Of a DNA stretch of 64,000 bases, positions 10,957-17,658 are shown piece after piece. Below the pieces are notes generated by a model. The model was not told the DNA's origin, ran no database searches, and saw nothing but the letters and a program-made list of their open reading frames with translations. The stretch lies in the NCBI RefSeq assembly GCF_022605525.1, contig NZ_JAKQYJ010000001.1, positions 1,349,501-1,413,500 of the forward strand. Direction: 5' to 3'. Position 1 is the first letter of the stretch. Every line of letters starts with the position of its first letter. Source of the stretch: Porphyrobacter sp. GA68. Its GTDB lineage: Bacteria; Pseudomonadota; Alphaproteobacteria; Sphingomonadales; Sphingomonadaceae. A program made the translations under genes and the position numbers.

Positions 10957-11000
10957 GCCCCGGCGGCGGAGCGGCTGGCGCTTCGCACAGGTGCCGGGGC
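10957..11000 (-). other. GC-rich inverted repeat in the purC leader
   Basis: Perfect 8-bp arms GCCCCGGC (10957-10964) and GCCGGGGC (10993-11000) separated by 28 bases, ending about 28 bases before the purC ATG. On the minus strand the distal arm is followed by ATCGCTTTTC, so it could be a weak terminator or an attenuator. Function unproven. Confidence 0.45.
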
Positions 11001-11028
11001 GCCGCCGTCAATACTCCGCAACGCCTCA

Positions 11029-11063
11029 AAAGGCAAACATGCCGCGTAGCAGACGATGTTTGC
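11029..11063 (-). terminator. Probable terminator of wrbA
   Basis: Inverted repeat GCAAACAT (11033-11040) and ATGTTTGC (11056-11063), perfect 8 bp with a 15-base loop. On the minus strand it is followed by CTTTTG. It begins about 20 bases after the wrbA stop. Confidence 0.6.
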
Positions 11064-11083
11064 TGCCATCGCTGCCGCGTCGG

Positions 11084-11686
11084 TCAGGCGGCTAGCTTCA
11101 TGGCAATCCGCGCGACTTTTTCGCCAAGATAGCGGGCGCCGCCCAGTTCCGTATCGCTCGGCCGGCGCGAGCCGTCACCGCCGGCAACCGTCGTAGGGCC
11201 GTACGGTGTACCGCCGGCCACCTCGTCCACTCCAACCAGCCCCTCGTAGCCGTAATCAAGCCCCACGATGGTCATGCCCATGTGGAGAAGGTTGGTGATG
11301 ATGGAAAACAACGTGGTTTCCTGACCACCATGCTGGCTGGCCGTGGAAGTGAAGGCCGCGCCGACCTTGCCGACCAGCGCGCCCGATTGCCACAGGCTGC
11401 CGGTTTGATCCCAGAATGCGCACATCTGGCTGGACATGCGGCCATAGCGCGTGGGCGTGCCCACGATAATACCGTCATAGTCCTTCATCGCTGCCGGATC
11501 GCTGATCTCCTCGTGCTTCTGCATGCCGGTAAAGCCCGCCTGCCGGACCACGGCTTCCGGGGCGGTTTCCGGAACATGGCGGATGTCGCAATCGGCGCCT
11601 GCGCCGCGCACGCCTTCGGCGATGGCATCGGCCAGCGTCGCGGTGTGGCCATAAGAAGAATAGTAGAGCACGAGAATGCGCGGCAT
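11084..11686 (-). CDS. wrbA: NAD(P)H:quinone oxidoreductase WrbA
   Basis: 200 residues, the usual length. FMN-dependent flavodoxin-fold enzyme that reduces quinones by two electrons, giving protection from redox stress. FMN phosphate loop YYSSYGHT near the N-terminus, [25 protein letters not shown] and the [17 protein letters not shown] loop are all WrbA signatures. Flanked upstream by tRNA-Phe on the same strand. A near-consensus EcfG-type promoter (11720-11744) lies 33 bases before the ATG, in keeping with stress control of wrbA in other bacteria. Confidence 0.94.
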   Translation of the reverse strand: MPRILVLYYSSYGHTATLADAIAEGVRGAGADCDIRHVPETAPEAVVRQAGFTGMQKHEEISDPAAMKDYDGIIVGTPTRYGRMSSQMCAFWDQTGSLWQSGALVGKVGAAFTSTASQHGGQETTLFSIITNLLHMGMTIVGLDYGYEGLVGVDEVAGGTPYGPTTVAGGDGSRRPSDTELGGARYLGEKVARIAMKLAA

Positions 11687-11719
11687 GAAAAGCTCCTCAA
11701 AGGTGGATGGAGCGCCTTC

Positions 11720-11744
11720 AACGGCTCAGCGTCAGTGTGTTTCC
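11720..11744 (-). promoter_or_regulatory. Possible EcfG-type promoter for wrbA
   Basis: Minus strand GGAAA, 16 bases, CGTT: one mismatch from the EcfG consensus in the -35 element. It lies between tRNA-Phe and wrbA at a good distance from the ATG. One-mismatch matches are expected by chance about once or twice in a window this size, so support is moderate. Confidence 0.42.
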
Positions 11745-11747
11745 GCA

Positions 11748-11765
11748 CCACTGCAGGTGCAGTGG
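11748..11765 (-). repeat. Inverted repeat overlapping the tRNA-Phe 3' CCA
   Basis: Perfect dyad CCACTGCA-GG-TGCAGTGG on the plus strand. On the minus strand the first CCA of the dyad is the 3' CCA of tRNA-Phe (11765-11763), so the mature 3' end can pair with the trailer. There is no T-run after it. Could be a processing or termination element. Confidence 0.5.
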
Positions 11766-11837
11766 TGCCCAGGGACGGATTTGAACCGCCGACACGACGA
11801 TTTTCAGTCGTCTGCTCTACCCCTGAGCTACCCGGGC
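11763..11837 (-). tRNA. tRNA-Phe (anticodon GAA)
   Basis: 75 bases including an encoded CCA. The cloverleaf folds by eye: acceptor GCCCGGG/CCTGGGC, D-arm GCTC/GAGC, anticodon stem GACGA/TCGTC around loop CTGAAAA (anticodon GAA), and T-arm GGCGG/CCGTC with loop TTCAAAT. Lies downstream of yacG on the same strand; this association with infA-maf-RNase-yacG recurs in alphaproteobacteria. Confidence 0.97.
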
Positions 11838-11921
11838 ATCGCTGCTGCGACGGCATCGAGAGCCGGCGAGCGATTGGTCGGAGCGCCTATGACGAGGCTG
11901 AGGCGTGATTGCAAGGCTTTT

Positions 11922-12095
11922 TCAGTCGTTGCCGACCAGTTCCTCGGGCGCCGCCGGACGACCCGGAACTGCATAACCGTCGGTCAGCCACCGGGCGAGG
12001 TCACGATCCTTGCAGCGGGTCGAGCAGAACGGCCGATGCGCTTCGCTGCGCGGCTCGCAGCAGACGGGACAGCGTCGAACGGGTGCCTCACTCAT
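11922..12095 (-). CDS. yacG: DNA gyrase inhibitor YacG (zinc-binding)
   Basis: 57 residues. Small zinc protein; the E. coli homologue binds GyrB and inhibits gyrase. Cys9-x2-Cys12 and Cys24-x3-Cys28 form the metal site, followed by KDRDLARWL as in the family. I start at MSEAPVRRCP (12095) because this ATG overlaps the upstream RNase-like stop by 8 bases. Downstream in the infA-maf-RNase cluster, just before tRNA-Phe. Confidence 0.9.
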   Translation of the reverse strand: MSEAPVRRCPVCCEPRSEAHRPFCSTRCKDRDLARWLTDGYAVPGRPAAPEELVGND

Positions 12096-13071
12096 GCGGC
12101 ACAAGCTGGGCATGACCGGGGACCAGATCAAGCGCATCGCTTTGTATTTCCAACCTCACCGGCCGACCGGTGCGGCGCGCCAGTTCTTGCAGCCATTCCT
12201 GGCGGAGCGCCGCCGCAATCGGCCGAGAACAGGCCAGCAGAGTTGCGCCGGCCCCCTCCAGCCCCTCCGCCGTTCGCAGCAGGTGCCGCGCCGCCGCGCC
12301 TGGCCGATCGTGCGACAAGAGGCCGAGGAGCGACGGCCGCTGCGCGCGGGCGACCAACTGGATGAAGCCGAAACCGTTCATGGCGGTGCGTTCGTGCGGC
12401 CAGTCTGACAGCGCCTGCCCCAGCGCCGCATCGATCGTCTTGCGGGCCGCCTTGTCGGTAATGGTGGGGAAGTCGATGCCGATGCTGCCGCCAAGATCGA
12501 ACCGGCGCAGCGCGGCGGCCAGCGGCACGATGGCGGCGCGCGAGAGGGTCAGCGGGTCGGCGTCGCCATCGATGTCGATCAGGGTCATGGCCGGTGTCAC
12601 GTGCCACAGCAGCGCACCGCCCGCGAAGGATGAGTGGCCGTCCCATGCCTCCTGCCACAATTCATCCCAGCCGAGCGCGGTGGGGAACCGGCGGACCTGC
12701 CGGACCGGCTGACCGGCACCTTCCAGCTGCTCGGCAAGGCTAAGCGCATTCTTCACCGGCTTGTCCGAGGGCTGGGCGTGCGCCAGCTTCCGGCGGCCGC
12801 TTTCCGGCATGGCGGCGCGTGTGACCTCGACCCGGATGATCGCACCTTCGCTGGCAGATGGGGGCAGCCGGTCGACCAGCGCTTCTGCGCCACTGGCGAA
12901 GCGGACGGTTCCGCGCGGCACGCCCGTATGACGACTGATAAGTCTGGCATCCGCCACCTGCCCCGCGGTCAGGCCGCCGGGCCAGTGCAGCCTCGCCGCT
13001 GCAATTGCGCCCCTGTGCACCAGAATGGCTCGCTCCTCGCCGATGCCATGTTCGACGAGCCACTCAGTCAA
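12088..13071 (-). CDS. Ribonuclease E/G-family protein, compact form
   Basis: 327 residues, shorter than RNase G (about 490). The catalytic-domain signature is present: LIDIDG with Asp166, and DLGGSIGIDFP with Asp200, matching the two metal-binding aspartates of the RNase E/G DNase I-like domain. The N-terminal S1-like region is reduced, and the CPxCxG zinc-link of RNase E is absent. It lies between maf (8-base overlap) and yacG (8-base overlap), an alphaproteobacterial arrangement. Likely a single-strand endoribonuclease in RNA processing; activity is inferred. Confidence 0.82.
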   Translation of the reverse strand: MTEWLVEHGIGEERAILVHRGAIAAARLHWPGGLTAGQVADARLISRHTGVPRGTVRFASGAEALVDRLPPSASEGAIIRVEVTRAAMPESGRRKLAHAQPSDKPVKNALSLAEQLEGAGQPVRQVRRFPTALGWDELWQEAWDGHSSFAGGALLWHVTPAMTLIDIDGDADPLTLSRAAIVPLAAALRRFDLGGSIGIDFPTITDKAARKTIDAALGQALSDWPHERTAMNGFGFIQLVARAQRPSLLGLLSHDRPGAAARHLLRTAEGLEGAGATLLACSRPIAAALRQEWLQELARRTGRPVRLEIQSDALDLVPGHAQLVPHE

Positions 13072-13660
13072 TGGACAGACCGGCCGCTTTCAGCAAAGCG
13101 CGAGTTTCGAATAAAGGCAGTCCGACCACTGCGGAGTGGCTGCCCGAAATGAAGTCTATCAGCCCGGCCGCACGACCCTGGATGGCGTAACCGCCGGCTT
13201 TGCCGACGCCTTCGCCGCTGGCGCAATAGGCGGCAATTTCTTCTTGCGAGAGGCGCTTGAAACGCACGATGTTTCGGGTGCACCGCTGCCGGATGCGACC
13301 GTCGGCGGCAATCACGGCGACGGCGGACCACACGGTGTGCCGGCGCCCCGAAAGCTGCTTCAGAAAAAAGCCAACCTCCGCTGGGTCGCGCGCCTGATGC
13401 AATATCCGGCGACCCAGCGCCACGGTAGTGTCTCCGGCCAAGACCACCTCACCCTCGCCGCGCGCCACGGCCAAGGCCTTTTCAACCGCAAGGCGCGCGG
13501 CATAGTCGGCGGGCTTTTCGTCCCGGTGCGCAGTTTCGTCTATATCCGGCGAAGCAATCCTCCCCGGTGCAACGCCGATCTGCGCCAGCAGATCGCGCCG
13601 GCGCGGACTGGAGGAGGCAAGGACAAGCTGCGGCCAGCTTTGTACAACGTCCGGCATCAC
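13064..13660 (-). CDS. maf: Maf-family nucleotide pyrophosphatase
   Basis: 198 residues. Maf/HAM1-like enzyme that hydrolyses non-canonical or canonical nucleoside triphosphates to monophosphates; linked to septum formation in Bacillus. Conserved ASSSPRRRDLLAQ near the N-terminus, GDTTVALG where the usual ADT motif lies, SGRRHTVWSAV, and GKAGGYAIQGRAAGL. Follows infA by 12 bases and overlaps the RNase-like gene. Which Maf subfamily (dTTP/UTP or m7GTP) is not certain. Confidence 0.92.
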   Translation of the reverse strand: MMPDVVQSWPQLVLASSSPRRRDLLAQIGVAPGRIASPDIDETAHRDEKPADYAARLAVEKALAVARGEGEVVLAGDTTVALGRRILHQARDPAEVGFFLKQLSGRRHTVWSAVAVIAADGRIRQRCTRNIVRFKRLSQEEIAAYCASGEGVGKAGGYAIQGRAAGLIDFISGSHSAVVGLPLFETRALLKAAGLSID

Positions 13661-13672
13661 CCCTGCCGAACG

Positions 13673-13918
13673 TTATTCAGGGCCGGGGCCGCCGCGTCCG
13701 GGCATGAAGCGATAGGTGATGCGCGCCTTAGTCAGATCATAAGGTGTCAATTCGCACAGCACCTCGTCCCCCACCAGCACGCGGATGCGGTTCTTGCGCA
13801 TCTTGCCAGCGGTGTGGCCAAGGACTTCGTGGCCATTTTCAAGCTCGACCCGGAACATGGCGTTGGGCAGGAGTTCCACCACCTTGCCACGCATCTCGAG
13901 GAGTTCTTCCTTGGCCAT
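13673..13918 (-). CDS. infA: Translation initiation factor IF-1
   Basis: 81 residues, slightly longer than the usual 72 because of a Gly/Pro-rich tail after [10 protein letters not shown]1/OB-fold protein that binds the ribosomal A site during initiation. [20 protein letters not shown] and [14 protein letters not shown] are IF-1 hallmarks. First gene of infA-maf-RNase-yacG, divergent from the TonB-dependent receptor. Confidence 0.97.
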   Translation of the reverse strand: MAKEELLEMRGKVVELLPNAMFRVELENGHEVLGHTAGKMRKNRIRVLVGDEVLCELTPYDLTKARITYRFMPGRGGPGPE

Positions 13919-13978
13919 CTAAGCCTTTCTGCCGCTTCGCTGCTGGGTCATGGCCCGCGCCTTTAGCTGTGTGGATGC

Positions 13979-14003
13979 GGAAAGGAAAGAGCGGCAGTGC
14001 GTT
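13979..14003 (+). promoter_or_regulatory. Weak EcfG-like promoter match upstream of the receptor gene
   Basis: GGAAA, 16 bases, CGTT on the plus strand, one mismatch from the EcfG consensus, 84 bases before the receptor ATG. Intergenic, but this quality of match can arise by chance. Confidence 0.25.
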
Positions 14004-14087
14004 AACTGCTCGCCATCTCCTGTTCAGTCGGGGGCAATCTGCGGATGCCCACCGACGGGACGCTCCAAATCAAGGTGACTTGCCCCT

Positions 14088-16538
14088 ATGCCTCGTACTG
14101 CCCTGCTCATTTGCGCCTCCTTGTTTGCAATTCATTCGCCGGCGCTGGCGCAGCAAGCCGAGCAAGGCGGGGTTCCTGCGGCTGACCCGGACGGGGCAGG
14201 CAACGAGATCGTCGTGACCGGCACTCGCCTGCGCGGGGAAGTGATCACCTCCCAGCCACCGATCGCGGAATATGACGAGCGCGACGTTCAGGCGCTGGGC
14301 GCAGGGTCGCTGGCCGAAGTGCTGGAAGCGCTGGCACCGCAGGTAAGCTCTGGCCGGGGCAGAGGGGGTGGTCGCCCGGTCATTCTGGTCAACGGCCGCC
14401 GCATCTCCGATTTTCGTGAACTCAGCTCCTACCCTCCCGAAGCAGTCCAGAAGGTATCCATTCTGCCCGAGGAAGTGGCTCTGCAATACGGCTTCCCGGC
14501 CGATCAGCGGGTGGTGAATTTCATCCTCAAGGAGAACTTCGCCAGCCGCGAAATCGAATGGGAATTCGAACAGCCCGATCGAGGGGGATACCGCCAGACG
14601 GAACTGGAGCTGACCTACCTTCGCATCAACGGCCCCGATCGGCTGAATGTCAATGTCGAGCTTGCCGAGCGGACGGGCCTTACCAATGACGAAAGGGGCG
14701 TGGTGCTGGACGCACCGGTACTGCCCGGCGATCCGGACCCGGCCCGCTTCCGTTCCCTCGTGGCGCCAACCAGCAGCGCGGAGGCGACGGTTAACTGGTC
14801 CCGCGGCCTGGGCGTGGAAGGGGCAGGCGGCGCCATTGCGCTGAGCGGCAGCTACAACCGGACGGATGGACGCGATCTGGACGGATTGGCAACCGTGCTG
14901 CTCGTCGGGCCTGCGCCAAGGCAGGACAGCGCATTTCGCGCACTACCCTATCTGCTCGCGACCGAAACCAGCACCGACACCTATTCGCTCGGCGCGACGC
15001 TGGACAAGCCGTTGGGGGAGTGGCGGCTGAACGGAACCCTGAACGCCATCCTTACCGAGGCAGAAACGCTGGTCCGCAACGCGCCGGACTTCTCCGGCCT
15101 TCAGGCTGCCGCTCTTTCAGGCGCTGTGCCCATTAGGGGGATATTGCCCGACCTGCCACCTGTCGCACCTGATCTCGCCCAATCGCGTACGATCACGGTC
15201 GAGAACGTGGTGACGCTGTCCGGCCGCCCATTCGAATTGCCGGCCGGACGCGTTTCAGCGACGCTGGATGCGGGATACCGGTGGAACCGCATTGCGAGTG
15301 AAGATACCCGGACGAACGGCGCCGTAGAACTGACCCGCGGCAGGACGAGCGCCGGGGCGAACCTTGGTTTGCCGATCGCGGAGAGGGGCGGTTTTCTAGG
15401 CGCCGTGGGCCAGGTGGACCTGACGGTCGGGGGCGGGGTCGATCACCTGTCGGATTTCGGCACGTTGTGGAACGCTAATCTGGGCATCAACTGGCGGCCC
15501 ACCGAGCGGCTATCGCTGCAGGCGACCTATACCCCGCGCGAGGCGGCGCCTAGCCTGACGCAATTGGGCGGCCCGGTGATCGTGCGCCCAAGCGTGCCGG
15601 TGTTCGACTTTGTTACCGGACAGACCGCGCTGATCGCGTTGACCACGGGAGGTAATCCGGATCTTGTCGCGGAACGGCAACGTGACCTTAAACTCGCCCT
15701 CAACTGGGAGTTGCCGGAGCTTTCTGAAAACATCCGCAACAGCTCGGTGGACGTGGAATACTTCCGCAACCGTTCGCGGGACGTCAGTGCCGCGTTCCCG
15801 TTCCTGACACCTGAAATCGAGGCGGCGTTCCCCGGTCGGGTGGTGCGCGATCCGGATGGTCTGCTTCTCGCCATCGATCAGCGACCTGTGACCTTCGCCC
15901 GGCAGGATGCAAGCCGGATACGCTTCGCCCTCAATCTGGGTGGCTCGTTCCGCAGCGACGAGGAGCAGTCTGCGCGCGGCGGGCCCGGAGCGGGCGGACC
16001 TGGAGCGGGGCGGGCCGGAGCGGGCGGACCGGCCGCGATGATCGGACGAGGCCCGCCGAGCGGCGGCCGCTGGCGCTTGACGCTGGACTACACGCGCGAG
16101 CTCGAGAGCACCGTGCTGATAAGCGCGCAGGGTCCCGAACTGGACCTGCTGAATGGTGACGCACTGGTCCCCGGCGGAGTGCCGGAGAACCGCTTCGGCG
16201 CGCGCTTCTTCGGCTTCTACAACGGGATCGGCGGGCGGCTGGCATTCAACTGGTTCAGCCCCACGGATGTTCGCGGGACCGGCGCGCCGGGCAGTGCCGA
16301 CCTGCGCTTTGGCGGTCTGGCGAAACTTGACCTGCGGGTATTCACCGACCTGGGGCGGCTGTTCCCGGAAACGGCCGCGCTAAGTGGAACGAGATTGTCA
16401 TTCCTGGTCGACAACGTGTTCGATGAACGGCAGCGTGTGGTGGATGGCGATGGCGTGACGCCGCCACGCTTCCAGCCGTTCCTGCTCGATCCGACCGGGC
16501 GCTATGTCGGGGTGGAGATCAGAAAGTTGTTTCTGTAA
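14088..16538 (+). CDS. TonB-dependent outer-membrane receptor
   Basis: 816 residues. Signal peptide of about 21 residues ending in SPALA-Q. Then a TonB-box-like EIVVTGTRL and a plug domain (LAEVLEALAPQVSS, VILVNGRRISDFRELSSYPPEA), a long beta-barrel, and the C-terminal sequence GRYVGVEIRKLFL ending in an aromatic-rich BAM signal. A Gly/Ala/Pro-rich insertion lies at about residues 628-660 (15970-16068). Substrate cannot be told; no iron or sugar genes flank it. Ends 6 bases from the convergent MipZ-like gene. Confidence 0.88.
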   Translation: MPRTALLICASLFAIHSPALAQQAEQGGVPAADPDGAGNEIVVTGTRLRGEVITSQPPIAEYDERDVQALGAGSLAEVLEALAPQVSSGRGRGGGRPVILVNGRRISDFRELSSYPPEAVQKVSILPEEVALQYGFPADQRVVNFILKENFASREIEWEFEQPDRGGYRQTELELTYLRINGPDRLNVNVELAERTGLTNDERGVVLDAPVLPGDPDPARFRSLVAPTSSAEATVNWSRGLGVEGAGGAIALSGSYNRTDGRDLDGLATVLLVGPAPRQDSAFRALPYLLATETSTDTYSLGATLDKPLGEWRLNGTLNAILTEAETLVRNAPDFSGLQAAALSGAVPIRGILPDLPPVAPDLAQSRTITVENVVTLSGRPFELPAGRVSATLDAGYRWNRIASEDTRTNGAVELTRGRTSAGANLGLPIAERGGFLGAVGQVDLTVGGGVDHLSDFGTLWNANLGINWRPTERLSLQATYTPREAAPSLTQLGGPVIVRPSVPVFDFVTGQTALIALTTGGNPDLVAERQRDLKLALNWELPELSENIRNSSVDVEYFRNRSRDVSAAFPFLTPEIEAAFPGRVVRDPDGLLLAIDQRPVTFARQDASRIRFALNLGGSFRSDEEQSARGGPGAGGPGAGRAGAGGPAAMIGRGPPSGGRWRLTLDYTRELESTVLISAQGPELDLLNGDALVPGGVPENRFGARFFGFYNGIGGRLAFNWFSPTDVRGTGAPGSADLRFGGLAKLDLRVFTDLGRLFPETAALSGTRLSFLVDNVFDERQRVVDGDGVTPPRFQPFLLDPTGRYVGVEIRKLFL

Positions 16539-16544
16539 TCGCGC

Positions 16545-17504
16545 TCAGGCCCGCGCCCGCAGCCCGCCGTGCGGTGCAACATGGTCCTTCAGTGCATTGA
16601 GGTAAGCGGTCCGCGTCTGCGCCTGCACCCAGGCGCGCGAGGCTTGCTCGCGCGGGGTGGGCAGCCCCACGGGTGGCAGGCGCAGTTCTGCCAGCATCCG
16701 GTCGACCTCCTGCGGTTCGCGTGGCTTGACCGCGCCAAGCTGCGGTATCCTGTCCAGGTCGGGATGGGTAAGGCCGAAAGCGAACAGTTCGCGATAGCCG
16801 ACCCGCTCGGCAAAGCCGCTGCCGATGCGTGCCCCCAGCTTTGACGCCAGCGCGGCGAGCGCCTGATCCACCCGTTCCTGCTGGCGCGCCTCATGCGGCC
16901 GCACGCGGTTCTTGAGCAGCAGCCAGTCCGCAGGGCGGATGCCTTGCCGTTCCCGTTCCTGCTGCAGGCCGGCCACCAGCGCGCCGAACGGACCGGTTGC
17001 GGTCAGGGCCATCGTGGCGGGGTTGAAGCGACCGAGATGCGCGAGGTCGATGAACGAGGGGTTCACCGGCGTCACCAGAGTATCGGCGACAGCGATGGCA
17101 GCGCGCGCTAGGGGCGAATCGTGGCCCGGCGCGTCGATGAGGATGAAGCGGCAACGCGTCCCCAATCGTCCCATTTCCTGGAACAGCGCCGCAGTCGCGG
17201 CCCGATCCACTACGGCAGAACGTGGACAGGCGAGCGCTATGCCGAGGCAGGTCTTCGTCGCGCGCCTGTTCTCAAGCGCCATGTGCAGCGATCGTTGGCG
17301 CGAGTCGCAATCAATCGCCAGCACAGCCGCGCCGGCGTTGGCGAGGGCAACCGCCGCGTGGAACGCCAGGGTCGATTTTCCGACCCCGCCTTTCTCGTTC
17401 GCGAACACAATCACATGCGCGTCACGTTGCGGACGGCTTTGCACATCCGCGACCAGCTGGCTCAAGCCGGGCACCGGCTGCACGGAAAAAGCTGTATCCA
17501 TCAT
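16545..17504 (-). CDS. MipZ-like ParA-family ATPase
   Basis: 319 residues. Deviant Walker A NEKGGVGKST (36-45) with signature Lys38, switch I IDCDSRQRS, ENR, switch II IDAPGHDSPLAR, and VTPVNPSFIDLAHLG: the pattern of MipZ, which places the division plane by inhibiting FtsZ near chromosome poles. GYRELFAFGLTHPDL in the C-terminal third also fits. AGAGGCGGAGGG precedes tandem ATGs (17504 and 17501); either may be used, and an earlier in-frame start at 17549 lacks an RBS. It differs from textbook MipZ in a long C-terminal extension and several switch residues. Confidence 0.82.
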   Translation of the reverse strand: MMDTAFSVQPVPGLSQLVADVQSRPQRDAHVIVFANEKGGVGKSTLAFHAAVALANAGAAVLAIDCDSRQRSLHMALENRRATKTCLGIALACPRSAVVDRAATAALFQEMGRLGTRCRFILIDAPGHDSPLARAAIAVADTLVTPVNPSFIDLAHLGRFNPATMALTATGPFGALVAGLQQERERQGIRPADWLLLKNRVRPHEARQQERVDQALAALASKLGARIGSGFAERVGYRELFAFGLTHPDLDRIPQLGAVKPREPQEVDRMLAELRLPPVGLPTPREQASRAWVQAQTRTAYLNALKDHVAPHGGLRARA

Positions 17505-17658
17505 CCCTCCGCCTCTGGCATGGGCGCGATCCCGCTGGAGATTGCCCAATGTTAAGCGGTTGAGTTAAAAAGTCGATAATGAACGGCGGCTGCGACCACG
17601 GCTTGTTCCGCCCTGCAAGAGACTGGCAAGCGGCAGCGCGCGCCTTATTTGGGACGAC

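Noticed and set aside
9748-11049. Long open frame on the plus strand opposite purC, purS and the gap
   Set aside because: It is antisense to genes with clear protein motifs and has no family match; GC-rich sequence often leaves such frames open.
15970-16068. Tandem repeat (VNTR) in the receptor gene
   Set aside because: Units are imperfect and short; better described as a low-complexity insertion.
17552-17568. TTAA-N9-TTAA upstream of the MipZ-like gene, resembling a CtrA box
   Set aside because: CtrA sites need a 7-base spacer; here it is 9.
17579-17658. Possible LexA box before uvrC
   Set aside because: No GTTC-N7-GTTC or its complement is present.
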